From Achromobacter sp. (GTDB taxonomy: Bacteria > Pseudomonadota > Gammaproteobacteria > Burkholderiales > Burkholderiaceae_B), in the NCBI GenBank assembly GCA_003454835.1, contig DMTA01000420.1, positions 1 through 44,783 on the forward strand: a DNA stretch of 44,783 nucleotides, written 5' to 3'. The first letter of the stretch is position 1, and every line of letters begins with the position of its first letter. Shown piece by piece: positions 1 through 9,476 of the stretch. The notes under the pieces are model-generated. The model was not told the origin of the DNA. It did no database searches and was given only the letters and a program-made list of their open reading frames with translations. The translations under genes and the position numbers were made by a program.

Positions 1-1061
1 AACACCTTGGCCACCGCGGCACGCACGACGGGCATGCGCGTCGCGCCGCCCACCATCACCACGCCGCGCACGTCAGCTGGCTTGAGCGCCGCATCGCGCA
101 GCGCACGGCGCGCCGTGTCCAGCGTGCGCTCGATCAGCGGCTGGGCCAGCAATTCAAATTCGTCACGGGTGAAGGTCAACTCGGCACCGCGTCCGCCCGA
201 CAGCGTCAGCTTCAGACTCGTCACGTCGGCGACGGACAGCGTTTCGCGCGCGGCGCGCGCGGCCATCAGCAAACCGCGGCGCTCGGCGGGCGACAGCTCG
301 CCCAAGCCCAGCTTCGCCACGGCGTGATCCGCGATCAGAACATCGAAATCGTCACCGCCAAGCGCCGTATCGCCGCCCGTGGAAATCACTTCAAACACAC
401 CCTGCGTCAGACGCAGGATGGAGATATCGAACGTGCCGCCGCCCAGGTCATAAACGGCGTAAACACCCTCGGCGGCGTTGTCCAGCCCGTAGGCAATCGC
501 CGCCGCGGTCGGTTCGTTCAACAGGCGCAACACGTTCAGGCCCGCCAAACGCGCGGCATCGCGCGTGGCCTGGCGCTGTGCGTCGTCGAAATACGCGGGC
601 ACGGTAATGACCGCCCCCACCAGTTCGTCGCCCAGGACGTCTTCGGCGCGCTGGCGCAACACCGCCAGGATCTGCGCCGACACCTCGACCGGGCTCAGAT
701 CGCCCTGCACCGTGCGAATCCGCACCATGCCCGGCGCGTCGACAAACTCATACGGCGCGCGCGTTGCCTGCGCCTCTTCCAGCGACCGGCCCATGAAACG
801 CTTTACGGATACGACCGTGTTATGCGGATCCTCGGCCTGCTGAGCCAGGGGCTCGCGGCCGGTCGTGACTTTGCCGCCAGGGAAATAGCGCACCGCCGAC
901 GGCAGCAAGGCATGGCCTTGCGCATCGGGCAGCACTTCAGCCACGCTGCTGCGTACCGCAGCGACCAGCGAATTGGTGGTGCCCAGGTCAATCCCGACCG
1001 CCAGCTTGCGCTGGTGCGGCGCGGGCGACTCGCCGGGCTCGGATATCTGCAATAAGGCCAT
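1..1061 (-). CDS. hscA: HscA, Hsp70-family chaperone for iron-sulphur cluster transfer (partial)
   Basis: The gene is cut by the left edge; about 353 N-terminal residues are visible. This part is the Hsp70 nucleotide-binding domain, with the phosphate-1 motif GIDLGTTNS near residue 23 and a [10 protein letters not shown] motif near residue 200. The N-terminal [10 protein letters not shown] style and the position after hscB identify HscA rather than DnaK. In the ISC system HscA binds the LPPVK motif of IscU and uses ATP to drive release of the nascent [2Fe-2S] cluster. The ATG at 1059-1061 is the natural start because the family N-terminus begins there. It lies 72 bp downstream of hscB and is probably co-transcribed with it. 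Ferredoxin (fdx) would be expected beyond the edge. Confidence 0.96.
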   Translation of the reverse strand, partial: MALLQISEPGESPAPHQRKLAVGIDLGTTNSLVAAVRSSVAEVLPDAQGHALLPSAVRYFPGGKVTTGREPLAQQAEDPHNTVVSVKRFMGRSLEEAQATRAPYEFVDAPGMVRIRTVQGDLSPVEVSAQILAVLRQRAEDVLGDELVGAVITVPAYFDDAQRQATRDAARLAGLNVLRLLNEPTAAAIAYGLDNAAEGVYAVYDLGGGTFDISILRLTQGVFEVISTGGDTALGGDDFDVLIADHAVAKLGLGELSPAERRGLLMAARAARETLSVADVTSLKLTLSGGRGAELTFTRDEFELLAQPLIERTLDTARRALRDAALKPADVRGVVMVGGATRMPVVRAAVAKV

Positions 1062-1133
1062 GATTCTGTTCTTCTGGTCAGTAGGCCGCGCCGGACAGGC
1101 GCCCGTGACGGGAACGCCCCAGCGCGCCGTTGG

Positions 1134-1646
1134 CTATCCTGCGGGCTGCACGTGGGCCAGCTCCTGCGCCAGCTTTTCCACGAACATCCATTCCCGCACC
1201 TTGCGCCCGGCCGCCGCGTAATCGCGTTCGTCATCCAGAAGGCGCGTCAGCGTGGCGCGCATCTTGGCACGCGCCTCGTCCAGTTCGGCTTGCAACGCGT
1301 TCAGAACGCTGGCGTCGTCGCGCCCGTCATCCAGCATCTCGCGCCAGGTCATCTGCTGCATCAGGAAAGCTCCGTCCATGGACGTGTTGCTTTCTGTCTG
1401 CAGGTCCACGCCCGCCTGCTCGCACAGGTAGCGGGCCCGCAACAGCGGATCCTTCAATTCGCGATAGGCCTCGTTGGCACGGGCCGCCCACTGCATCGCC
1501 ACGCGGCGTTCAGCGGGGCTGGCCGTGGCAAAGCGGTCGGGGTGCACCTTCGCGGCGACGGCGCGCCAGGCGTGCTCAAGCGCCTGGCCGTCCAGGTCGA
1601 ATCGTGCCGGCAAGCCAAACAGGCTGAAGTGATCGTCACCAGCCAA
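1134..1646 (-). CDS. hscB: HscB, J-domain co-chaperone of HscA
   Basis: This 170-residue protein has an N-terminal J domain with the HPD motif at residues 35-37, which stimulates the HscA ATPase. A C-terminal three-helix region in this family binds IscU and delivers it to HscA. Length agrees with the family (about 170-175). It follows iscA with a gap of only 3 bp, so translation is probably coupled. It acts in the cytoplasm in Fe-S cluster transfer from IscU to acceptor proteins. Confidence 0.96.
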   Translation of the reverse strand: MAGDDHFSLFGLPARFDLDGQALEHAWRAVAAKVHPDRFATASPAERRVAMQWAARANEAYRELKDPLLRARYLCEQAGVDLQTESNTSMDGAFLMQQMTWREMLDDGRDDASVLNALQAELDEARAKMRATLTRLLDDERDYAAAGRKVREWMFVEKLAQELAHVQPAG

Positions 1647-1649
1647 GAC

Positions 1650-1973
1650 TTACACCGTGAACGACTCGCCGCAGCCGCAGGTCGCCTTCTCGTTGGGGTT
1701 GCGGAACTTGAAGCCTTCGTTCAGGCCCTCGCGGGCGTAGTCCAGCTCCGTGCCATCAAGATACGACAGGCTCTTGGGGTCAATGAAGACCTTCACGCCA
1801 AAGCTCTCGAAGACAACATCTTCCGCCTCGACTGCGTCGACATATTCCAACTTGTAGGCCATGCCGGAGCAACCCGTCGTCCTAACGCCGAGCCGCAAGC
1901 CGATACCCTTTCCGCGCTTCTGCAAGTAGCGGCCGATGTGGGTGGCAGCCTGTTGGGTCAGGGTAACGGACAT
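1650..1973 (-). CDS. iscA: IscA, A-type iron-sulphur carrier
   Basis: The protein has 107 residues, the same as typical IscA. The three conserved cysteines are at 35 (TTGCSG), 99 and 101 (CGCGESF), the positions known for metal/cluster binding. IscA takes part in maturation of [4Fe-4S] proteins as a carrier downstream of IscU. I chose the ATG at 1971-1973 ([10 protein letters not shown]) because the same frame continues upstream only through out-of-frame iscU sequence. It lies 2 bp after iscU and 3 bp before hscB, inside the isc operon. Confidence 0.96.
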   Translation of the reverse strand: MSVTLTQQAATHIGRYLQKRGKGIGLRLGVRTTGCSGMAYKLEYVDAVEAEDVVFESFGVKVFIDPKSLSYLDGTELDYAREGLNEGFKFRNPNEKATCGCGESFTV

Positions 1974-1975
1974 GA

Positions 1976-2380
1976 TCAGCCCGCCACAGCTTCGGCGGTG
2001 ACCGAATGCTTTTCTTTGTAGTTCTGCACCGCGGCCTTGATCGCATCTTCGGCCAGGATGGAACAGTGCACCTTCACCGGCGGCAGGGCCAGTTCTTCGG
2101 CGATCTGCGTGTTGCGGATGTTCATGGCTTGATCCAGCGTCTTGCCCTTGACCCATTCGGTCACGAGCGAGCTGGAGGCGATCGCCGAACCACAGCCGTA
2201 GGTCTTGAAGCGCGCGTCTTCGATCACGCCAGCTTCGTTCACCTTGATCTGCAGCTTCATGACGTCGCCACAGGCCGGCGCGCCGACCATGCCGGTGCCC
2301 ACCGAGTCGTCCGACTTGTCGAACGAACCGACGTTGCGGGGGTTTTCGTAGTGATCCAGAACTTTGGTGCTGTAAGACAT
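1976..2380 (-). CDS. iscU: IscU, iron-sulphur cluster scaffold
   Basis: This is a 134-residue scaffold protein. The cluster-assembly residues are all present: Cys37, Asp39, Cys63, His105 and Cys106. The HscA-recognition motif LPPVK sits at residues 99-103. IscU receives sulphur from IscS and iron to build [2Fe-2S], and then hands it on with HscA/HscB. The C-terminus carries a short extra tail (SVTAEAVAG) compared with E. coli IscU. The gene lies 33 bp after iscS in the isc operon. Confidence 0.97.
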   Translation of the reverse strand: MSYSTKVLDHYENPRNVGSFDKSDDSVGTGMVGAPACGDVMKLQIKVNEAGVIEDARFKTYGCGSAIASSSLVTEWVKGKTLDQAMNIRNTQIAEELALPPVKVHCSILAEDAIKAAVQNYKEKHSVTAEAVAG

Positions 2381-2413
2381 GTTAATTCTCCACGTATATC
2401 AAGGCGCGGGCGC

Positions 2414-3625
2414 TTAGTGCGCGGCCCACTGCACGGTGTTCAAGTCGATGCCTTCCTTGGCCATTTCCCAAAGCGGCGACATATCGCGCAGCTTGCCGAC
2501 CCGGCTCTTGATCAGTTCGACCGCAAAGTCCACTTCCTTCTCGGTCGTGAAACGACCCAGCGTGAAGCGGATCGAGCTGTGCGCCAATTCATCGTTGCGG
2601 CCCAGGGCGCGCAGCACGTACGAAGGCTCCAGGCTGGCCGAGGTGCACGCCGAACCGCTGGAAACCGCAAGCTCCTTGATCGCCATGATCAGGGACTCGC
2701 CTTCGACGTAATTGAAGCTCACGTTCAGGTTGTGCGGCACGCGTTGGTCCATGTCGCCGTTCAGGTAGACCTCTTCGATTTCCGACAGGCCGTTCCACAA
2801 GCGATCGCGCAGCATGCGGATGCGCTCGTTCTCGGTGCCCATTTCTTCGCGCGCGAGGCGAAAGGCTTCGCCCATGCCGACGATCTGATGCGTGGCCAGC
2901 GTGCCCGAGCGGAAACCGCGCTCATGACCGCCGCCGTGCATCTGCGCTTCGATACGGATACGCGGCTTGCGGCGCACGTACAGCGCTCCGATACCCTTGG
3001 GGCCGTAGGTCTTGTGCGCCGAGAACGACATCAGGTCGACCTTCAGTTTTTGCAGATCGATTTCCACCTTGCCAGTCGCCTGAGCAGCGTCGACGTGGAA
3101 AATGATGCCCTTTTCGCGGCAGATCTCGCCCAGCGCTTCCACGTCTTGGATCACGCCGATTTCGTTGTTCACCATCATCACGGACACCAGCACGGTGTCG
3201 GGACGCAGCGCAGCCTTGAAGACATCCAGGTCAATCAGGCCGTTGTCCTTGACGTTCAGGTAGGTGACTTCGAAGCCCTGGCGCTCCAGCTCACGACAGG
3301 TGTCCAGAACCGCCTTGTGTTCCGTCTTGACCGTGATGATGTGCTTACCGCGTTCGGCGTAGAAGTTGGCGGCGCCCTTGATGGCGAGGTTGTTGGATTC
3401 GGTGGCGCCGGAGGTCCAGACGATTTCGCGCGGGTCAGCATTGACCAGCTTGGCGACTTGTTCGCGGGCGCGTTCGACAGCCTCTTCGGATTCCCAGCCA
3501 AATGCATGGCTGCGCGATGCCGGGTTGCCGAAGTTTTCGTACAGCCAGGGCACCATGGCATCGACGACGCGGGGATCGACGGGCGTCGTGGCCGAATAAT
3601 CCAGATAGATCGGACGGGTGGTCAT
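2414..3625 (-). CDS. iscS: IscS, cysteine desulfurase
   Basis: This 403-residue PLP enzyme converts cysteine to alanine and passes persulphide sulphur to IscU and to tRNA-thiolation enzymes. The PLP-binding lysine is Lys205 in [12 protein letters not shown]. The persulphide cysteine is Cys327 in [10 protein letters not shown], and the TEHKAV motif with the catalytic-region histidine is near residue 103. Length and motifs match group I NifS/IscS. It is preceded by iscR (18-bp gap) and followed by iscU. Confidence 0.97.
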   Translation of the reverse strand: MTTRPIYLDYSATTPVDPRVVDAMVPWLYENFGNPASRSHAFGWESEEAVERAREQVAKLVNADPREIVWTSGATESNNLAIKGAANFYAERGKHIITVKTEHKAVLDTCRELERQGFEVTYLNVKDNGLIDLDVFKAALRPDTVLVSVMMVNNEIGVIQDVEALGEICREKGIIFHVDAAQATGKVEIDLQKLKVDLMSFSAHKTYGPKGIGALYVRRKPRIRIEAQMHGGGHERGFRSGTLATHQIVGMGEAFRLAREEMGTENERIRMLRDRLWNGLSEIEEVYLNGDMDQRVPHNLNVSFNYVEGESLIMAIKELAVSSGSACTSASLEPSYVLRALGRNDELAHSSIRFTLGRFTTEKEVDFAVELIKSRVGKLRDMSPLWEMAKEGIDLNTVQWAAH

Positions 3626-3643
3626 TTCTACAACTCCTGCTTC

Positions 3644-4183
3644 TTATACGGTGGCGTTGGCAGCAACAGTGGTGGTCGGGGCGTTGGCGGCCGTAGCGCC
3701 TCCCACCCGGTTCACGCGCACTGCGCAGGCCTGCGCTTGATTGGTCGCTTCCTGCAATTGGCGCACACGCTGCTGATCGACGAGATCCTGCAGGGACACC
3801 GAATCCAGGTAATCCACCATCTTGCGATTCAACGTGGCCCAGAGTTCATGCGTCATGCACTTGCCCGGCTTGCCGTCGTTGCCGCTCGTACAGTCCCGCT
3901 TGCCGCCGCAGCTCGTAGCGTCCAGCGGTTCGTCGACGGCGAAGATGATGTCTGCAACAGTCACGTTGCGCGCCAGACGCGCAAGCGAATAACCGCCGCC
4001 CGGGCCGCGGACGCTGTCCACGAGCTCGTGACGACGGAGTTTTCCGAAGAGCTGTTCCAGATACGAAAGCGAAATGTTCTGACGCTGGCTGATGGCCGCA
4101 AGAGTGACCGGGCCGCTATGCTGCCGCATAGCCAAGTCGATCATGGCAGTCACGGCGAAACGCCCTTTGGTAGTTAGCCGCAT
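3644..4183 (-). CDS. iscR: IscR, Rrf2-family [2Fe-2S] transcription regulator
   Basis: This 179-residue protein has an N-terminal winged helix (MRLTTKGRFAVTAM onward) and a cluster-binding region with Cys92, Cys98, Cys109 and His112. E. coli IscR uses Cys92/Cys98/Cys104/His107, so this protein has five additional residues between the second and third cysteines. Holo-IscR represses the isc operon by binding type-1 sites, and two such sites lie upstream. I chose the ATG at 4181-4183. A longer frame from 4234 would add 17 residues, but those codons cover the operator region. Confidence 0.95.
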   Translation of the reverse strand: MRLTTKGRFAVTAMIDLAMRQHSGPVTLAAISQRQNISLSYLEQLFGKLRRHELVDSVRGPGGGYSLARLARNVTVADIIFAVDEPLDATSCGGKRDCTSGNDGKPGKCMTHELWATLNRKMVDYLDSVSLQDLVDQQRVRQLQEATNQAQACAVRVNRVGGATAANAPTTTVAANATV

Positions 4184-4233
4184 GGTGAATTCCCTGTGAT
4201 TCCGGCAATGGCCGCCGGCGAATCCAGCGGTCA

Positions 4234-4288
4234 ATACCCGAGTAATTGGCTCAAGTATAGCCTATTCCCGACTAATTTGGTATGGCTC
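4234..4288 (-). promoter_or_regulatory. iscR promoter region with two IscR type-1-like operator sites
   Basis: Read on the minus strand, the site at 4234-4258 (25 bp) begins ATACTTGAG and ends ACTCGGGTAT. This fits the IscR type-1 pattern (ATA-S-Y-Y-GAC ... AGTC-R-R-S-TAT) at most positions. A second site at 4264-4288 ends TTAGTCGGGAAT and matches well in its right half. A TATACT hexamer at 4254-4259 is the candidate -10. The arrangement resembles the autoregulated iscR promoter of E. coli. Confidence 0.72.
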
Positions 4289-4296
4289 CCGGCTAC

Positions 4297-4324
4297 AAAA
4301 AACCGCGCATCTGCGCGGTTTTTT
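4297..4324. terminator. Rho-independent terminator (bidirectional)
   Basis: AAAAAACCGCGC, a 4-base loop and GCGCGGTTTTTT form a perfect stem with T-runs in both directions. It lies about 50 bp past the phosphatase stop codon and separates that gene from the iscR promoter. Confidence 0.85.
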
Positions 4325-4375
4325 ACTGCCTTGTGCCTTGAGAGCCGCTCTGCGAGCGGCTCCGCAACCGGCCGA

Positions 4376-4864
4376 TCAGGCAGCCTGGTACTGGGTAGCG
4401 CGCTTGCGGACCAGTTCGAGAACGCCCTGACAGGCGTCTTCAAGGTAGTCCAGTACCTTGCCGAAGCCATCTGCGCCGCCGTAGTACGGGTCGGGCACAG
4501 TGGCTTCTTCGAATTCATTGGCAAAGCGCATCAGGAGCATCAGCTTGTGCTGATACGCCTTGGGGCATTGCTGCTGCATGGCGGACAGATTGTCCCAGTC
4601 CATGGCGAGGATAAGATCGAAGTCACGGAAATCTTCCGCGGTGACCTGACGCGCCTCGCAGTGAGTGATCTCGTAGCCGCGCTTACGTGCCGCAGCCTGC
4701 GCCCGGGCATCAGGCGCCTCGCCAATATGAAACGCGTGCGTACCCGCGGAGTCGATGCGCACAACATCGCCCAAACCCGCGTCATTCACCAAATGGCGAA
4801 ACACGCCCTCTGCGCTCGGCGAGCGACAGATATTGCCCATGCAAACGAAAAGTACCTTGGTCAT
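4376..4864 (-). CDS. Low-molecular-weight protein-tyrosine phosphatase
   Basis: This 162-residue protein carries the catalytic P-loop C-X5-R at Cys8-Arg14 (VCMGNICRSPSAEG) and the general-acid DPYYGG motif near residue 130. Family members hydrolyse phosphotyrosine; in many bacteria the partner is a BY-kinase controlling polysaccharide export, but no such kinase or capsule gene is in view. The start is ambiguous between two adjacent ATGs at 4865-4867 and 4862-4864. I took the second because MTKVLFVCMGN matches the family. A convincing Shine-Dalgarno sequence is not visible. It is followed by its own terminator. Confidence 0.93.
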   Translation of the reverse strand: MTKVLFVCMGNICRSPSAEGVFRHLVNDAGLGDVVRIDSAGTHAFHIGEAPDARAQAAARKRGYEITHCEARQVTAEDFRDFDLILAMDWDNLSAMQQQCPKAYQHKLMLLMRFANEFEEATVPDPYYGGADGFGKVLDYLEDACQGVLELVRKRATQYQAA

Positions 4865-5119
4865 CATGGAAGCAAGTGTGCGGGAAAACCCGAGATAAGG
4901 CAAGCTTTTTTTGCACCTGCGCAATTGACGCAGCGCAAATTAAAGGTCCGCATAACCATAACAAAATCATGGACTTGCAAGCTTGTATTCAGGCAACCCA
5001 TTAGATCCGGGCGGCGCAAAAATCCGGAACAGTTACACCATGATGGCAGCGCACCACTTTTCACACATTTTCAGCTTTCCGTAAGCGAACGACGACGAAT
5101 TGAAGCGCCAGATCCACCC

Positions 5120-7186
5120 CTAAACCGCCCCATCAAGCAGCACGCGTTGCTTGAGCGCATTGAGCGAATCTCGCGCGGCGGCGGCCTGTTCGAATTCGAG
5201 GTTGCGGGCATGGTCCATCATTAGTTTCTCCAGGCGCTTGATCTCGCGTGCCAGGGCTTTCTCGTCCTTCAACAATTCGGCAGGCACGGCCGCTTCAAGC
5301 GTGTCGTGTTGAGCAGGCGCCACGATGCCGTCGATCAGCTCCCGCACCGCCTTGTGCACGCCGCGCGCGGTGATGCCGTTGTCGACGTTGAACTGCAGCT
5401 GTTTCGTGCGACGGCGGGCGGTCTCGTCCATGGCGCGCTTCATCGAATCCGTGATGCGGTCGGCGTAGAGAATCGCGTGACCATTGAGGTTGCGCGCTGC
5501 GCGGCCGATGGTCTGGATGAGGCTGCGCTCCGAACGCAGGAAGCCTTCCTTGTCGGCGTCCAGAATGGCCACCAGCGACACTTCCGGAATATCGAGGCCT
5601 TCGCGCAACAGGTTGATGCCGACCAGGACGTCGAACGTGCCCAGGCGCAAGTCCCGCAGGATTTCGACGCGCTCGACCGTATCGATGTCCGAATGCAGAT
5701 AGCGCACCTTTACGCCATGCTCGCTCAGGAAGTCCGTCAGATCTTCGGCCATCCGCTTGGTCAGCGTGGTGACCAGCACGCGGTCGCCTTGCGAAACACG
5801 CGTCTTGATCTGGCCCAGCAGATCGTCCACCTGGGTGCGGGCGGGCAGCACTTGCACGATGGGATCAACAAGACCCGTGGGGCGCACCACCTGCTCCACC
5901 ACGTTGTCCGCGTGTTCCTGCTCGTACGCGGCGGGCGTTGCCGAAACGAATACGCACTGGCGCATCCGGGTTTCGAACTCCTCGAGCTTGAGCGGACGAT
6001 TGTCCAGCGCCGACGGCAGCCGGAACCCGTACTGGACCAGCGTTTCCTTGCGCGACCGGTCACCCCGATACATGGCGCTGAGCTGCCCGATCGTGACGTG
6101 GCTTTCGTCAATGAACATCAGCGCGTCGGACGGCAGGTAGTCGATCAGGGTCGGTGGCGGATCGCCCGGCGCGGCGCCGGACAAATGGCGCGAGTAGTTT
6201 TCGATGCCCTTGCAGAACCCCAATTCCTGCAGCATTTCCAAATCGAAGCGGGTGCGCTGCTCGAGACGCTGGGCCTCGACCAGATGGCCGTCATCCACAA
6301 AGCGCTTGACGCGTTCGCGCAGCTCTTCCTTGATGGTTTCGATGGCCCGCAATACGGTATCGCGCGGCGTCACGTAATGCGAGCCGGGATAGACAGTGAA
6401 TCGCGGCAGCTTCTGACGGATGCGGCCCGTCAGCGGGTCGAACAGTTCGAGCGTTTCGATCTCGTCATCGAACAACGTCACACGCAAGGCCAGCTCGGCG
6501 CTTTCCGCCGGGAAGATGTCGATGGTCTCGCCGCGCACGCGGAAGACCCCACGCGTGAACTCGGCATCGTTACGCGTGTACTGCATGGCAACCAGGCGAG
6601 CCAGAATCTCGCGCCGGGCGATCTGGTCGCCGGCCCGAAGGATAAGCACCATCGCGTGATAGTCGCCGGGGTTGCCGATGCCGTAGATGCACGACACCGT
6701 GCCGACAATGATCGTGTCGCGCCGCTCAAGCAGGCTCTTGGTGGCCGACAGCCGCATCTGCTCGATGTGTTCGTTGATGGACGAGTCCTTTTCAATGAAC
6801 AGATCGCGCGTCGGCACATAAGCCTCGGGCTGGTAGTAATCGTAATAAGAAACGAAATACTCCACCGCGTTCTTCGGGAAGAACTCGCGCATTTCGGCGT
6901 ACAGCTGCGCGGCCAATGTCTTGTTGGGCGCAAGGACCAGCGCCGGCCGGCCCATGCGCGCGATCACGTTGGCCATGGTGTAGGTTTTGCCTGACCCGGT
7001 CACGCCCAGAAGCGTCTGGTACATGAGGCCGTCTTCGACACCCTGAGTCAGCCCTGCGATGGCCGCGGGCTGGTCTCCCGCCGGCGGATAGGGTTGGTAG
7101 AGATGAAATGGGCTGTCAGGGAAATCGACGAATCCCGGACCTGCGGCGGGAGCCCCCGCGCTTGGGTCTATTGCGCTCTTAGGCAT
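5120..7186 (-). CDS. uvrB: UvrB, excinuclease ABC subunit B
   Basis: This 688-residue DNA-damage recognition helicase belongs to nucleotide-excision repair. The Walker A motif GVTGSGKT is near residue 60. The damage-inserting beta-hairpin, rich in tyrosines ([12 protein letters not shown]), follows near residue 110. Helicase motifs such as DESH and the QTIGRAARN motif VI are present, and a C-terminal UVR domain for UvrC contact (residues about 645-685) ends the protein. I chose the ATG at 7184-7186 (MPKSAIDP); a more upstream start would add 22 unrelated residues. It is divergent from the aminotransferase gene, with 75 bp between starts. Confidence 0.96.
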   Translation of the reverse strand: MPKSAIDPSAGAPAAGPGFVDFPDSPFHLYQPYPPAGDQPAAIAGLTQGVEDGLMYQTLLGVTGSGKTYTMANVIARMGRPALVLAPNKTLAAQLYAEMREFFPKNAVEYFVSYYDYYQPEAYVPTRDLFIEKDSSINEHIEQMRLSATKSLLERRDTIIVGTVSCIYGIGNPGDYHAMVLILRAGDQIARREILARLVAMQYTRNDAEFTRGVFRVRGETIDIFPAESAELALRVTLFDDEIETLELFDPLTGRIRQKLPRFTVYPGSHYVTPRDTVLRAIETIKEELRERVKRFVDDGHLVEAQRLEQRTRFDLEMLQELGFCKGIENYSRHLSGAAPGDPPPTLIDYLPSDALMFIDESHVTIGQLSAMYRGDRSRKETLVQYGFRLPSALDNRPLKLEEFETRMRQCVFVSATPAAYEQEHADNVVEQVVRPTGLVDPIVQVLPARTQVDDLLGQIKTRVSQGDRVLVTTLTKRMAEDLTDFLSEHGVKVRYLHSDIDTVERVEILRDLRLGTFDVLVGINLLREGLDIPEVSLVAILDADKEGFLRSERSLIQTIGRAARNLNGHAILYADRITDSMKRAMDETARRRTKQLQFNVDNGITARGVHKAVRELIDGIVAPAQHDTLEAAVPAELLKDEKALAREIKRLEKLMMDHARNLEFEQAAAARDSLNALKQRVLLDGAV

Positions 7187-7261
7187 GCTAGACTGTTCCA
7201 GGGTAAACCCCCCATTATCCACAGCACTTCGTACTGCGTCCACCCACCTCATCAGAGTCCC

Positions 7262-8461
7262 ATGAGCACCCTATTCGATTCCGTCGAGCTCGCGCCGCGC
7301 GACCCCATTCTTGGCCTGAACGAACAATACAACGCGGATACCCGCCCCGGTAAAGTGAACCTGGGTGTGGGCGTGTATTACGATGATCAGGGACGGATCC
7401 CGCTCCTGGGCGCAGTGCGCAAGGCTGAAACCGCCCGCATCGAAGCCGCCGCCGCTCGCGGCTATCTGCCGATCGAAGGCATCGCCGGCTACAACGCCGG
7501 TGCGCAGGCGTTGCTGCTGGGTAAAGATTCCGCGCTGGCCGCCGCTGGCCGCGTGCTGACCACGCAAGCTCTGGGCGGCACGGGCGCCCTGAAGATCGGG
7601 GCCGATTTCCTGCGCCAATTGCTGCCGGGCTCCAAGGTCCTGATCAGCGATCCCAGTTGGGAAAACCACCGCGCCCTGTTTGAGCGCGCCGGATTTGAAG
7701 TCGGCACCTATGCCTATTACGACGCCACCACCCGCGGCCTGAACTTCGAAGCCATGCTGGCCGATCTGAAGGCCGCGCCCGCCAAGACCGTCGTCGTGCT
7801 CCACGCTTGCTGCCACAACCCCACGGGCGCGGATCCCACCCCCGACCAGTGGAAGCAGATCGCCGCTATCGTGAAGGAAAACAATCTGGTCCCGTTCCTG
7901 GACATCGCCTACCAAGGGTTTGGCGACGGCCTGACGGAAGACGCCTCGGTCGTGCGCCTGTTCGCCGACCTGGACATGACCATGTTCATCAGCTCGTCGT
8001 TCTCGAAGTCGTTCTCGCTGTACGGCGAACGCGTGGGCGCGCTGACTGTCGTGGCCGGCAGCAAGGACGAAGCCACGCGCGTGCTGAGCCAGCTCAAGCG
8101 CGTCATTCGCACCAACTACTCCAACCCTCCCACGCACGGCGGCACGGTCGTCTCCACGGTGCTGAACACGCCCGAGCTGTTCGCCCTTTGGGAAGAAGAA
8201 CTGGCCGGCATGCGTGATCGCATCCGCCTGATGCGTGCGCAATTGGTCGACAAGATCAAGGAGCACGGCGGCAAGCAGGACTTCAGCTTCGTGCTCAAGC
8301 AGCGCGGCATGTTCTCGTATTCGGGCCTCTCCGCCGCTCAGGTGGACCGCCTGCGCGAAGAACACGGCGTCTACGCCGTGTCCAGCGGCCGCATTTGCGT
8401 GGCCGCTCTCAACAGCGGCAACATCGACAAGGTGGCAGCCGGCATCGCTGCCGTGCTGTAA
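7262..8461 (+). CDS. tyrB: Aromatic/aspartate aminotransferase (class I, PLP)
   Basis: This 399-residue class I aminotransferase is of the AspC/TyrB type. The PLP lysine lies in [18 protein letters not shown], and the [21 protein letters not shown]-terminus is characteristic of the Ia subgroup. It transfers amino groups between 2-oxoglutarate and aspartate, tyrosine or phenylalanine. Sequence alone does not settle the preference, so the symbol tyrB follows usual annotation in this family of bacteria. The start at 7262 ([12 protein letters not shown]) fits the family N-terminus. A strong terminator follows. Confidence 0.9.
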   Translation: MSTLFDSVELAPRDPILGLNEQYNADTRPGKVNLGVGVYYDDQGRIPLLGAVRKAETARIEAAAARGYLPIEGIAGYNAGAQALLLGKDSALAAAGRVLTTQALGGTGALKIGADFLRQLLPGSKVLISDPSWENHRALFERAGFEVGTYAYYDATTRGLNFEAMLADLKAAPAKTVVVLHACCHNPTGADPTPDQWKQIAAIVKENNLVPFLDIAYQGFGDGLTEDASVVRLFADLDMTMFISSSFSKSFSLYGERVGALTVVAGSKDEATRVLSQLKRVIRTNYSNPPTHGGTVVSTVLNTPELFALWEEELAGMRDRIRLMRAQLVDKIKEHGGKQDFSFVLKQRGMFSYSGLSAAQVDRLREEHGVYAVSSGRICVAALNSGNIDKVAAGIAAVL

Positions 8462-8492
8462 ATCGTCAGGCGGCAAAGGCCGTCTTCCGCCG

Positions 8493-8519
8493 AAAACGGG
8501 ACCTGCGGGTCCCGTTTTT
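8493..8519 (+). terminator. Rho-independent terminator after the aminotransferase gene
   Basis: AAAACGGGACC, loop TGCG and GGTCCCGTTTTT form a perfect stem with a T-tract, about 30 bp after the stop codon. Confidence 0.87.
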
Positions 8520-8582
8520 GCTGGCCTCTCAGCTAGCCTCGGGACTGGCTTGCTTTTTTGGGCTGCGTCCCCCAGAATGGCG

Positions 8583-8598
8583 CTGTATATATGTACAG
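8583..8598 (+). promoter_or_regulatory. LexA-binding SOS box
   Basis: CTGTATATATGTACAG is a perfect CTGT-N8-ACAG SOS box with an AT-alternating core. It ends 23 bp before the lexA start codon, as expected for autoregulation of lexA. Confidence 0.92.
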
Positions 8599-8621
8599 TC
8601 CGCTCGTACCGGATCATCGCC

Positions 8622-9272
8622 ATGGCCAGCAAACTCACGGATCGCCAACAACAAATCCTGGACCTCATCAGGCAAACCGTCACGCGCACCGGCTTTCCGC
8701 CGACGCGTGCCGAGATCGCCCAGGCCCTGGGTTTCCGCTCTCCCAACGCCGCCGAAGATCACCTCAAGGCGTTGGCCCGCAAGGGCGCTATCGAACTCAC
8801 GGCCGGCGCATCGCGTGGCATCCGCCTGAAGGACGCCGCCAACGCACCCGTCCAGTCGTCGCTTCCCATCCCCGCCCTCGCCCAGCTTCTGTTGCCGCTG
8901 GTCGGCCGTGTTGCGGCAGGCAGCCCCATTCTTGCGGCCGAGCACGTCGAGCGTGAAGTCGGTGTAGATCCCAGCCTCTTTGCCCAGGCGCCCGACTATC
9001 TGCTCAAGGTGCGCGGCATGAGCATGCGCGACGCAGGCATCCTCGAAGGCGACCTGCTGGCCGTCAAGAAGGCATCGGAAGCCCGCAATGGCCAGATTGT
9101 GGTGGCTCGCATTGGGGACGATGTCACGGTCAAGCGCCTGCAACGCCAGAACGGCCATATCGAGCTCCTGCCCGAGAACCCGGACTTCGAGACCATCGTG
9201 GTCAAGGCCGATCAGGAATTCGCGCTGGAAGGTATTGCGGTGGGTCTTATTCGCACCCAGGCGCTGCACTAG
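8622..9272 (+). CDS. lexA: LexA, SOS-response repressor
   Basis: This 216-residue repressor has an N-terminal winged helix (residues 1-70) and a C-terminal S24 self-cleavage domain. The cleavage bond is Ala99-Gly100 in RVAAGSP. The catalytic dyad is Ser134 ([10 protein letters not shown]) and Lys171 (VTVKRL). It represses DNA-damage genes until RecA filaments trigger self-cleavage. I chose the ATG at 8622 ([10 protein letters not shown]) because the family begins there and the SOS box lies just upstream; the upstream in-frame extension overlaps the previous gene. It is convergent with lon and shares a terminator. Confidence 0.97.
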   Translation: MASKLTDRQQQILDLIRQTVTRTGFPPTRAEIAQALGFRSPNAAEDHLKALARKGAIELTAGASRGIRLKDAANAPVQSSLPIPALAQLLLPLVGRVAAGSPILAAEHVEREVGVDPSLFAQAPDYLLKVRGMSMRDAGILEGDLLAVKKASEARNGQIVVARIGDDVTVKRLQRQNGHIELLPENPDFETIVVKADQEFALEGIAVGLIRTQALH

Positions 9273-9366
9273 GCGAGACTAAGCCCGGCCGCGTTGCCAA
9301 AACCAGCGCGGGCGGCGTGCCCTGGTGTGCCAAGCCCTCCGCGGCCGTAAGCCAGACCCAAAAAGA

Positions 9367-9396
9367 AAACCCCGCTCAAGTGAGCGGGGTTTTTTG
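9367..9396. terminator. Rho-independent terminator between convergent lexA and lon
   Basis: AAAACCCCGCTCA, a short loop and TGAGCGGGGTTTTTT form a stem with A/T flanks on both sides, so it can serve both strands. Confidence 0.86.
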
Positions 9397-9476
9397 CTTT
9401 GGAGTGTCCGATGACTTAAGACGCCCTTGGGCTTCGGACGCCCTCTTCCGAGAGCGCCCTGGCGTTCAAGACGCCA

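Noticed and set aside
2006..4177. A 723-codon plus-strand open frame opposite iscU-iscS-iscR
   Set aside because: Antisense shadow of three clearly identified genes; His/Gln/Val-rich composition without motifs.
4905..4950. Imperfect hairpin downstream of uvrB considered as a terminator
   Set aside because: In the uvrB direction the stem is interrupted and followed by an A-run, not a T-run.
7187..7261. CTGT followed by an ACAG-like end near the uvrB start, considered as an SOS box
   Set aside because: The second half does not fit (AAAC at the expected distance), unlike the perfect box before lexA.
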